Positions 50,956 to 60,300 of a DNA stretch of 64,000 nucleotides are shown in pieces. The number at the start of each line of letters is the position of its first letter. The first letter of the stretch is position 1. The position numbers and the translations under genes are program-made. The notes under the pieces were generated by a model. It was given only the letters and a program-made list of their open reading frames with translations, did not search any database and was not told the origin of the DNA. The DNA comes from Qiania dongpingensis (GTDB lineage Bacteria > Bacillota > Clostridia > Lachnospirales > Lachnospiraceae), in assembly GCF_014337195.1 (NCBI RefSeq), contig NZ_CP060634.1, forward strand, positions 2,728,001 to 2,792,000, written 5' to 3'.

Positions 50956-52083
50956 ATGGATCATTTAGGAAAAGAAATCAGAAAACTGGGTTTTGGCATG
51001 ATGCGGCTGCCGCAGAAGGACGGCAGGATTGATATCGAACAGACCAAACAGATGGTGGATATGTTTTTAGAAGCCGGTTTTACATATTTTGACACTGCGT
51101 GGGCATATGCCGGCAGCGAGGACGCGGTCCGTCAGGCGCTGGTGGAGCGCTATCCCCGTGACAGATTTCAGTTGGCGACTAAAAACGCGGCGTGGATCGA
51201 CTGTAAAAGCAGAGAGGATGCGGCCAGGCAGTTTGACGTTTCTTTGGAGCAGACAGGGGCGGGCTATTTTGATTTTTACCTGCTGCATAATTTGGGAGAG
51301 GGCCGCACCCATTTCTTCAATGACTTCGATATGTGGAGCTTTGTGCGGGAGAAAAAAGAGCAGGGGCTGATCAAACACATCGGATTTTCATTCCATTCCA
51401 CGCCGGAGGAGCTGGATGAGCTTCTGACCAGGCATCCGGAAATGGAGTTTGTACAGCTCCAGATCAATTATGCCGACTGGGATTATCCGGCGGTGCAGTC
51501 CCGCCGCTGCTATGAGGTGGCGAGGAAACACGGAAAGCCGGTGGTGATCATGGAGCCGGTGAAGGGCGGCATGCTGGCCAATCCTCCGGAATCGGTCCAA
51601 AAGATTTTTAAAGCCGCTGAGCCGGACAGATCCATCGCATCCTGGGCCATCCGTTTTGCCGCTGATCTGGAAGGCGTGATCACGGTGCTGTCCGGTATGA
51701 GCGATCTGGAGCAGATGCAGGATAATCTTTCTTACATGAAGGAGTTTACCGGTCTTTCGGCGGAAGAGAGGGAAACCCTTAAAACCGCGCAGAAAGAGAT
51801 CGCCCGGATTCCGTTGATTCCTTGTACAACCTGCAATTACTGTGCGAAGGTTTGTCCCGGCAACATCGGCATTTCCGGCTCCTTTACCGCACTAAATTAT
51901 CTGACTCTGTATCAGGATATGCCGTCGGCGGCCCATCAGGAGGACTGGCTGGTGAGCGGGCATGGAAAGAAGAGGGCCGCTGAATGTATCAAATGCGGAA
52001 AATGCGAGGAGGTATGTCCTCAGCATATATCCATCCGAAAAGAGCTCGAAAGAGCTGCGGAGACCTTTGGGAATAAGGAATAA
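50956..52083 (+). CDS. Aldo/keto reductase with C-terminal 4Fe-4S clusters
   Basis: The 375-residue protein has an aldo/keto reductase barrel (1-280; DTAWAYAGSED with the catalytic Asp and Tyr, ATKNAAW with Lys, LLHNLGEG with His) and a ferredoxin-like tail with CTTCNYCAKVCP (near 292) and CIKCGKCEEVCP (near 345). It is closer to a normal catalytic barrel than the paralog at 22087. ATG 50956 is preferred over GTG 50941 because GTGAGGA then lies at ribosome-site spacing. It should couple Fe-S electron transfer to carbonyl reduction. Confidence 0.92.
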   Translation: MDHLGKEIRKLGFGMMRLPQKDGRIDIEQTKQMVDMFLEAGFTYFDTAWAYAGSEDAVRQALVERYPRDRFQLATKNAAWIDCKSREDAARQFDVSLEQTGAGYFDFYLLHNLGEGRTHFFNDFDMWSFVREKKEQGLIKHIGFSFHSTPEELDELLTRHPEMEFVQLQINYADWDYPAVQSRRCYEVARKHGKPVVIMEPVKGGMLANPPESVQKIFKAAEPDRSIASWAIRFAADLEGVITVLSGMSDLEQMQDNLSYMKEFTGLSAEERETLKTAQKEIARIPLIPCTTCNYCAKVCPGNIGISGSFTALNYLTLYQDMPSAAHQEDWLVSGHGKKRAAECIKCGKCEEVCPQHISIRKELERAAETFGNKE

Positions 52084-52110
52084 AGAGAGCGGACTAATGT
52101 TGTTCGCTTC

Positions 52111-52144
52111 AAGAGGACAGATGGGATTCTGTCCTCTTTTTTGC
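52111..52144 (+). terminator. Terminator after the aldo/keto reductase gene
   Basis: AAGAGGACAG (52111-52120) pairs perfectly with CTGTCCTCTT (52129-52138), followed by TTTT. Confidence 0.88.
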
Positions 52145-52167
52145 TTGCTCACTTTGACCTTCTACGG

Positions 52168-52623
52168 TTAAGCTCTATAATATTCCATGACGTAATTGGT
52201 CAGCAGGATACCCTGCCTCTCAATCTGCTGTTCCTTCACAACCTGATATCCCCTTTTTTCAAAAAATGGCTTCGCTGTGACAGAGGCCTCTGTGGTGATC
52301 CTGGCGTTACCGGCCGCGTGCTCCAATGCGTCGCAGAGTGCGGAAGCAATTCCTTTCCTTTGGTAATCCTTGTGGACGAACAGCCGGTCCAGATATCCGG
52401 TTTTGTCTATATCTCCAAAACCAACGATCATTTCATGTTCAACGGCTACGAAGGTATGATGATCAGAAAAGGACTGATTCCATTTTTCCAGATCTACATT
52501 TCCTGTTGCCCAGACATTCAGTTGTTCTTCTGTATAGTCTTCAGCGTTGACGGTATGGACAGTATCATAAAAGAGCTTTGCCAGCCATCTGCAGTCGGAC
52601 GGCAAATAGGTGCGGATTTTCAT
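52168..52623 (-). CDS. GNAT-family N-acetyltransferase
   Basis: The 151-residue protein has the acetyl-CoA loop DRLFVHKDYQRKGIASALCDAL (given in parts: VHKDYQRKGIASAL) and the C-terminal AKPFFEKRGYQVV strand-helix unit of GNAT enzymes. The acceptor is unknown. ATG 52623 follows a GGAGGAAGG site and lies 5 bp after the stop of the metallo-hydrolase gene, so they are co-transcribed leftward. Confidence 0.88.
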   Translation of the reverse strand: MKIRTYLPSDCRWLAKLFYDTVHTVNAEDYTEEQLNVWATGNVDLEKWNQSFSDHHTFVAVEHEMIVGFGDIDKTGYLDRLFVHKDYQRKGIASALCDALEHAAGNARITTEASVTAKPFFEKRGYQVVKEQQIERQGILLTNYVMEYYRA

Positions 52624-52628
52624 AGGGT

Positions 52629-53507
52629 TTACGCCTTCCTCCAAAGCAGCATATTTCGTTCAAAGAAGGCGTCGGCTCTGCCGGTATCCTTTAGCCACGC
52701 AAGGTAAGAGCGGACGGTACTGCCCACCAGGACATACTGCTCAAAGTTCATAGTGAGGTCATATGCCGTAAAGATTTTTTGCAGCAGCAGTTCAAAGCAG
52801 ATCGGTTCCTCACAGAAAGAGAGGATTTTTTCCGCGGTCTCCAATACCTTGCTGATATTATACTCTGCCAACGGGGCAATCGTTTCCGCAGCGTCCGCAT
52901 GGGCCGGAACAAACATTTTTGCAGTCAGAGAACAGACCATTTCAAGTGTATTCAGATAAGCGGCGACATCATAGATGAAAGTTATCTGGTACTTGTCCAG
53001 GGTCTGCCTGCTGGACAGGCAGTCGGCCAGAAAGACAACATCATCCGGCGTCCTGAAGCCCACCATATCGAAAAAATGTCCGGGGAGCGGAAGGACCGTG
53101 AAGCCCTCCGGCAGGACGTCTTTCGATAGATACAAAGCGTCGCTTTCCTGTGCCATGAGAAATTTATGCCGCAGGTCCCGGGGCGGGAATGCTCCATAGA
53201 GAAAGGACGGCTCCAGGACCGGGTGCCTTGTAAATTCACAGTCGATGCCCGGCGCATAGATCCTGCATCCCGTCTGTCCCTGCAGATAGCGGTTTCCGCC
53301 GATATGGTCGGCGTTGGAATGAGTATTGTATATGGCGGTCAGGCGCCAGCCATGGGCATCCAGAATCTGGCGCACTTTACGCCCCGCGTCCTTGTCGCTG
53401 CCGCTGTCGATCAGGCAGACGTCGGTATCCTTTAGTCTGACAAGCCCGATCTTTGAGGGATTTTGGATATAATAGCTTTGCTCCGTCAGCTGTATCAATT
53501 CATACAT
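52629..53507 (-). CDS. Metallo-beta-lactamase-fold hydrolase
   Basis: The 292-residue protein has the fold's motifs: NTHSNADHIGGN (near residue 62, with Asn in place of the second His of HxHxDH), PLPGHFFDMVGF, VFLADCLSS and FVPAHADAAE. One metal-binding His is thus changed, so a single-metal site or altered chemistry is likely. The substrate is unknown; thiol esters, lactones or glyoxalase-type substrates are common in this fold. A GNAT gene follows in the same direction. Confidence 0.85.
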   Translation of the reverse strand: MYELIQLTEQSYYIQNPSKIGLVRLKDTDVCLIDSGSDKDAGRKVRQILDAHGWRLTAIYNTHSNADHIGGNRYLQGQTGCRIYAPGIDCEFTRHPVLEPSFLYGAFPPRDLRHKFLMAQESDALYLSKDVLPEGFTVLPLPGHFFDMVGFRTPDDVVFLADCLSSRQTLDKYQITFIYDVAAYLNTLEMVCSLTAKMFVPAHADAAETIAPLAEYNISKVLETAEKILSFCEEPICFELLLQKIFTAYDLTMNFEQYVLVGSTVRSYLAWLKDTGRADAFFERNMLLWRKA

Positions 53508-53648
53508 TTTCGTCTCCTTCCATAACGCTTGGAACAGAATATCATACTGAGATCAGAAACAATCTTCCAAGGTGTTAATTTATTATAGCATGAAATAAAA
53601 TACTTTTTGGAATCATTTTTTAATAAGCTCAGATCAAACCCCAGTTAG

Positions 53649-53887
53649 ACACCGGCAGAATTTCCGGACCGTCACGATTTCGGTTCGCTGGCGATGCAGT
53701 GGCTGCTATATCCCCGCTTCGGCAGTACCGCTCACATGTCGGCGGGAAATCCGCATGATTTCCCGTCTCCGGTTCGCTCAGAAACGGAATCGGTATCTTT
53801 CGTTTCTGTCTTCCTCCACCTGGGGAACACCGGCCTCTGCCCTGCGGCGCTCACCTTTAGACCGGTCCGAAATCTTTCTGCCGGTGT
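53649..53887. repeat. Long inverted repeat enclosing smaller stems
   Basis: ACACCGGCAGAA (53649-53660) pairs with TTCTGCCGGTGT (53876-53887), then CGGACCG (53665-53671) with CGGTCCG (53863-53869). Inside are GGCGGGAAAT/ATTTCCCGTC (53741-53750/53758-53767, one mismatch) and AGAAACG/CGTTTCT (53780-53786/53801-53807). The layout is a multi-branched structure closed by a long stem. Confidence 0.55.
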
Positions 53888-54321
53888 TCTATCTGCCGCA
53901 CCATTTCGGATGACTTCCATTTTCCTGATTTCATAAAAGTACCAGGTATCCGCACGGCCCGCGCGCGTACCGCAGCGGGCCACGGTGGCCGCCTCAATGG
54001 TTTTCAAAACAACCGGAAGCTTATCGTGGTGCGGGAACAAGAGCAGGAGGAATGATCCGATTCCATCGTAAGGTGAGCGCCGCAAGGGCGTTAGCAGGAT
54101 CTTCCCTGCCGTAGGGAGGCAAAAATCGTATATCATACGGATTTTTGTTGGAATCTGACATGGAAAAATATCGATTTATCTATGTCAGTTGGAAAGGACC
54201 GACCAGAGGCCGTAAAGATCCTGGTTACGGCTGCCAGCGAGCCGCCTGGATGGAATCGGATTTCCTCCTATCAAGTAAATACAGACAAAGAAAACTTGTT
54301 TGCAAGGTATTCAAAAGTACA

Positions 54322-54351
54322 GAAAAACGACGGCCCCGAAGGGCCGCCGTA
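54322..54351 (-). terminator. Terminator of the giant repeat-protein gene
   Basis: On the minus strand a GC-rich 10-bp stem with one G-U pair closes a UUCG tetraloop (CCCTTCGGGG) and is followed by TTTTT. It lies 38 bp after the stop of the 54389-61957 gene. Confidence 0.85.
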
Positions 54352-54388
54352 GAATAATTGCATTTTTTTCTTGTCAAGCGCCGTTTTT

Positions 54389-57300
54389 TTACCGGCAGAC
54401 CCTCACGGTCGCTGAGGAGCGGTTGTTGTCTGGATTCGGGTCAGGAGTTGAAGCGGATACCACAGCTTGGTTGGTGATCAGCCCGCATGCGCACCGGTCC
54501 ACATTGGCGGCGAGGAGTATGGTGAACGACGCGCCGCTTACCAGATCGCCGGCCGCCAGCTGTCCGGACCACGGATGCCATGAGAATCCGTTGTTCAGGG
54601 AATAACGGCCGTGCAGAAGCTCAGATGGAAGCTGATCGGAAACCATCACGTTTTTAGCCGTGCCGGGGCCATTGTTTGTCACGGTGATGTGGAAAGCCGC
54701 CGGCCTGCAGGGGCATACCGTATCAGAGCAGGCCGTCTTGGTAATGGAAAGGTCAGCTGCGTCAGGGACCGTGACCGTAACATTGGCCTGACTTCTGTTG
54801 TTGGTGTAATCCGGGTCCGGCGTATCGCTGCCAACATATACGATATTGGAAACAATGCCGGCTGAGGCGGTCACTGTCCCCCGGAGCAGGATCGTCCTGG
54901 TTCCCTGGTTCTCCAGATTTCCAAGCTGGTAGGGGCTGCTCCACGGAGACCAGCTTGCGCCGCCGTTTGTGGAGTATTCCAGATTGGAAAGTCCATTCGG
55001 TATATCATCACGGAGCCGGACGTTTTCGGCTTCTATGGTGCCGAGGTTCCGTACGACGATCTGATAGGTCACCGTATCTCCAGGACTTGCAACGGCGGTC
55101 TCAGCCGTTTTCTGTACGGAGAGGTCAGCAGTCTCAGCCACAGGTGTATTTATGGTATCCGTGTTGTTATCCGGATTCGGATCCGGGGTGGTAGAAGATA
55201 CGGATGCCGTGTTTTCTATGCTTCCGGATGCGTCGGACGGAAGCAGGGTGCGGATCAAAAGTCTGGTTGAGGCTCCGCCGGATATGGTGCCCAGCTTGTA
55301 GGAACCGTACCACGGCTGCCAGCTTACACCACCATCCAGAGAATATTCCGCATTCCGCGTCAGGTCAGTCAGCAGGACATCGTGAGCCTCGGCAGGTCCC
55401 GCATTGGCGACCAAAAGGGTGTAAGTCAGATATTGCCCCGGGACGGCAGGTGACGGATGGGCCAGCTTTGTCACAGAGATGTCGGCAGCATCCTGTACAG
55501 GAGTGGTTTCGGTCACCGTATTGTCTCTGGGATTTGGATCCGGGGTGGAAGAGGATACGACGGCGGTGTTGATGACCATGCCGGATGCCGATGCGCTTAA
55601 GGTTCCTCGTATCAGCACCACGGCGGTGCTTCCGGCGCTCATGGACGCGATTTCATAAGGGGATCTCCAGGGCGCCCACGTAGCTCCTCCGTCAACGGAA
55701 AACTCTGTGCCGGATATCTGACTCGGCACCGCGTCGACTAAGGTGACGCGTCTGGCGGTTCCCGGCCCGCTGTTGGTCAGCGTCAGAGTATAGGTGATCT
55801 TCTGCCCAGGCACGGCGGGGGACGGAGAGGCCGATTTGGTAATAGACATATCAGCCATATTTTCTGCCCGGATGTTGAGGGAGGACGTGTTATTACTCGT
55901 ATCCGGATCCGGTGTATCGCTGCTTACAGAAGCAGTGTTGGTAATGATAGTAGCCGATTCCGGCACGGTACCGCGCACAAGGAAATCCGGCAGTGTGCCG
56001 CCGGCCGGCAGCGCTCCGGCGTTATAGCTGCCGTTCCAGGTGTGCCAGGAAGCTCCGCCGTCGGCAGAGTACTGGACATTGGTCAATTGACCTGTCGCCT
56101 CAGTGTCCCTTATGATAATATTTTCCGCGGTATCCGGTCCCGCATTGCTGACTGTGATGCGGTAGGTTATCTGCTCACCGGGGGAGACGACGGCCTGCTG
56201 GGAGGTTTTGCGTACTGCCAGATCCGCGAGCTTACTTACAGGTGTTACAACTGTTGAGGTGTTATTGTCCGGATTCGGATCCGGGGTGTCACTTCCGATG
56301 ACTGCCGTATTGTTGAGAGACGCGCCGCCGGTATCAGAGGCCGGCAGGAGTCCGCGGAGTATGACGGTCAGTGTGGAACCTGCCGGCAGTGAGGCAGAGT
56401 GAAAGGTCCCGTTCCAGGTATTCCACGTTTTGCCGCCGTCGGTGGAGTATTCCTGATTTGTGAGCCGTGCGGGCATGGTATCGGTCAGTGTGATGTTCTG
56501 CGCGTCCGCCGGTCCCGCGTTTGAAGCCGTCAGCGTGTAGATGACATAACTGCCGGGGACAGCAGGGGTGGGACTGGCAGTCTTCCTGATGGAGACATCG
56601 GCGGAGGGGGCGGCCGGACGTTCATCCACCGATAGATTATCCGTGGGATCCGGGTCCGGAGTGGCGGCCGTCACCACAGCGGTGTTTCGGACGGTCCCTG
56701 CCGCGGACGGATCTAGGGTCCCCCGTATGGTGAGAGTTGTTACAGCGCCGGGGGCCAGGGATGCAATCTGGAGAGTGCCGGTCCAGGGGGTCCAGCCGGA
56801 TGAGCCGTCCGCCATATATTCCGCGTTGGAGAGGATTCCCGGTACCGTATCAATGACAGTGATTTCTTTGGCAAGAGAAGGACCGGCGTTTCGGATGGTC
56901 AGAGTGTAGGTCAGGAGCTCTCCGGGAACGGCCGGATTCGGCGTACCGGTTTTTTGGATGGAGAGATCTGCCGACGGGGCCAGCGGCGTTTCTATTGTCG
57001 TAGTATTATTATCCGGATCGGGATCGGGGGTAGTGGTAGTGACGGAAGCCTGATTGGTGAGCTGCCCCTCTTCTTCGGCTCCCACCGTGCCGCGAATGAC
57101 GACGGAAACGGTTCCGCCGGCCGCCAGACTCCCGATCATGAGGCTTCCGGTCCAGGCCGCGTATGCGCCTCCGTTCAGAGAATACTCCGGATTTTCCAAA
57201 GCAGTTGCGGCAGTGTCTGTAAGGATCACATTCGCGGCGGTGTCCGGCCCTGCGTTGCGGACAGTAATAGTATAAGACAGTGGAGCGCCGGGAACGGCCG

Positions 57301-60300
57301 GATCAGGGTCCGCTGTTTTTGTTACGGAGATATCCGCCGATGTTCCTATCGGAGTCCGGTGTGTGAACGTATTGTTGTCTGGATCAGGGTCCGGTGTGAC
57401 GGAAGAAACAGAGACCTCGTTGACGAGCAGCCCTGTGGCCGCGGCGTTCAAGGTTCCGCGGATCAGGACAGTCCTGGCTGCGCCGCTGTCCAGATTGCCT
57501 ATATTGTAAGGACTGGTCCAGGGATTCCAGCTTGTTCCGCCGTCGGTAGAGAATTCCACCTGAGTCAGGTCTGAGGAGACCGCGTCTGTCAGAGCGACGG
57601 CTTCCGCGGTGTTTGGTCCTGCGTTGTTCACTGTGATCGTATAAGTCAAAAGCTGGCCGGCCTCTGCCGGGGTCGGAGAAGCAGTTTTTGTTACGGAAAT
57701 ATCTGCAGAGGTATTTACCGGCGTCAGGACCGTATCGGTATTGTTGGACGGATCGGGATCGGAGGTATCGGAACTGACCAGTGCCGTATTGCGGATGGTT
57801 CCCGTAGCTGCGCCTGATACCGTACCCCGCAGAAGAATCGTCACATCGCTTCCTGCCGTGACCGTTCCCAGGCTCAGGGTTCCCGGCCATGTGGTCCAGT
57901 TTGTTCCGTTGTCGGTGGAATACGTGACATTGGAGAGCAGAGAAGGAGCCGTATCTGAGATCTTAACATTCTGTGCGTCGGCCGGTCCTGCGTTGGAGGC
58001 CGTGATCGTATAGGTCAGAAGATCTCCGGGAACAGCCGGGTCAGGGCTGGCTGTTTTGGTGACAGACAGATCCGCTGAGAGATTCACAGGTGTTACAACG
58101 GTCGAGGTGTTGTTGCCGGTGTCGGGGTCCGGGGTACTGGAGGAAACCGTGGCAGTATTGGTCACAGAAGTGCCGGCGGAAGAGGCTACCGTACCTCTCA
58201 GATAGATAGTAGCGACGCTTCCCGGCTGGATGGTCCCGACGGTATAGGGACTGCTCCAGGGATTCCAGGTGGTTCCATTCAGGGAATATTCTGCTCCGGT
58301 CAGGGCAGCAGGCAGGCTATCCTCCAGACTCACGTCAGAGGCCGCGGAGGGTCCCGCATTGCTGATCGTGACGGTGTAAGTCAGAGCCTGCCCGGGAACG
58401 GCCGGATCCGGAGAGGCCGTTTTGACGACGGAGAGGTCTGCGCTGGCAGTTACGTCCGTGATCACAGAATCATCGTTATTGGATAGATCTGGATCCGGTG
58501 TGGATGAAGAGACGGACGTACTGTTTGTAAGACTGCCGGATGCGGACGGACTGAGGGTTCCGCGTATGCTGATCGTCACAGAATCGGAAGCGGCCAGAAC
58601 CGGAATGGTATAGCTGCCGGTCCAGGGTGAATAGATGCCTCCGTTCACGGAATATTCTGTTCCGGTCACTGCAGCAGGGACGGCATCGGTGACGGACACA
58701 TCCTGGGCATCGCTGGGGCCATGGTTTGTCACTGTTATGGTATACGTGACAGGACCTCCTGCCTCAGCCTCTGCCGGTCCTGTCTTTGTGACTTCCAGAT
58801 CCGCAGAGAGGGCGGCAGGAGTGACGGTGGTGAAGGAGTTGTCATCGGGGTCCGGATCCAGGGTATCACTGGTGACGACGGCAGTATTTACCAGGTTTTC
58901 CGCCTGAGATATAGAGACGGTCCCCTGGATCGTAATGGTGGTGACGGCTCCGGCTGCCAGGGCAGATACCGTATATTGCCCGTTCCATGGCGCGTACGCA
59001 CTGCCGTCCACAGAGTATTCTGGATTCAGGATACCTGCGTGCAGAGGATCGGTTACCGTTACATTTCTGGCGGGTGACGGCCCTTTGTTGGTGACGGTGA
59101 TCGTATAAGTCAGCGTTTCGCCGGAGGTCACCGGTACGGGACTCGCCGTCTTGGTGATGGCCAGATCGGCTGTGTCCTCGGTAGTCACCGTTTCGGTATA
59201 CGTGTTGTTGGACGGATCGGGATCCGGAGTGGAGGAGTCCACAGTGACAGTGTTGGAAAGGGGGCCGGAAGCTGAGGAAGGATCTACAGTCCCGCGCAGG
59301 TAAACCGTATAGACGGAGCCTGCTTCCAGACTGCCTGCCGCCAGAGTTCCCGTCCAGGGCGCCCAGTTCACGCGGTCCAGAGAATATTCCGCGTTTAAAA
59401 GCTCGGCGGGGATGGCATCGTTTATGGTGACGTCATCGGCGGGAGACGGACCGCTGTTGGATACGACAATGGTATAGTTTAACTGCTGGCCAAGGCCTGC
59501 CGGGTCTGGCTCTCCCGATTTTACCACGCTTAAGTCAGCGGAAGCATTTTTTGGCACCTGGACGGTGACGGTGTTGTCAGAAGGATCCGGATCGCCGGTA
59601 TTGCTGGTCACAGAAGCCGTGTTGGTAAGGGTATCGGAGCTGCCGGATTCTACGGTCCCCCGGAGCAGAAAAGAAAAGGTGACATCAGGATCCAGTGTCC
59701 CGATAAAAAGCTGTCCCGTCCAGGGGAGCCAGTCGGCGCCGCCGTTCAGGGAATATTCTGGAGAAGATAAATCAGATTCCACGATATCCGTGATATCGGT
59801 GTTTTCAGCCGGATCGGGCCCTTTGTTGGTGACGGAAATGAGAAATTCAAATATTTCCCCTATGGTGGCTGATGCTGCCCGAGGCTCTTTCTGAATTACC
59901 AGGTTGGCAGAACGTTCAACGGGAGTCGTAACTGTGTCCGAGTTGTTTCCAGGGTTTGGATCGTCAGAGGACGCTGTGACAGTGGCTGTATTGACGACAG
60001 GGCCCAGGGTGGAACCGTCGAAAACTCCCTGCAGGGTGACAATGACCACCTGGCCGGGTGCCAGGGTGCCGAGGGGAAGGGAACCGGTCCAATAATCAAG
60101 AGGACCGCCGTTGACACGATACATGACTCCGGTGATTTCCGGCGGAACAATATCCTCCAGAACGACGTTCAGAGCTTCCTCAGAGCTGTTATTGGTAATC
60201 GTGATGGTGTATTGAATGGTATCTCCCGTGTGCAGCACCGGGAGATCTGCCGTCTTGGTCAGTGATAAGTCGGCGGTGGTGCCGATCTGCAGAATATAGT

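Larger units (their letters stand above)
53508..54388. other. 880-bp intergenic region, structured, no confident gene
   Basis: This region separates leftward genes. It contains the long inverted repeat at 53649-53887, stems at 53956-53962/53975-53981, and further small hairpins to about 54125. A leftward frame (53732-54136) is open for 134 codons but shows no ribosome site or family match, and covers the structured part, so I do not call it. The DNA is GC-rich compared with the flanking AT-rich 53520-53640. A mobile-element remnant or structured RNA is possible. Confidence 0.5.

Noticed and set aside
53732..54136. 134-codon leftward frame in the intergenic region
   Set aside because: No ribosome site, no recognised domain, and it covers multiple RNA-like stems; composition fits GC-rich chance frames.
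54390..60275. Regular repeats resembling a CRISPR array
   Set aside because: The period of about 365 bp and the coding nature of each unit (DUF11 domain) exclude CRISPR, where repeats are 25-40 bp.
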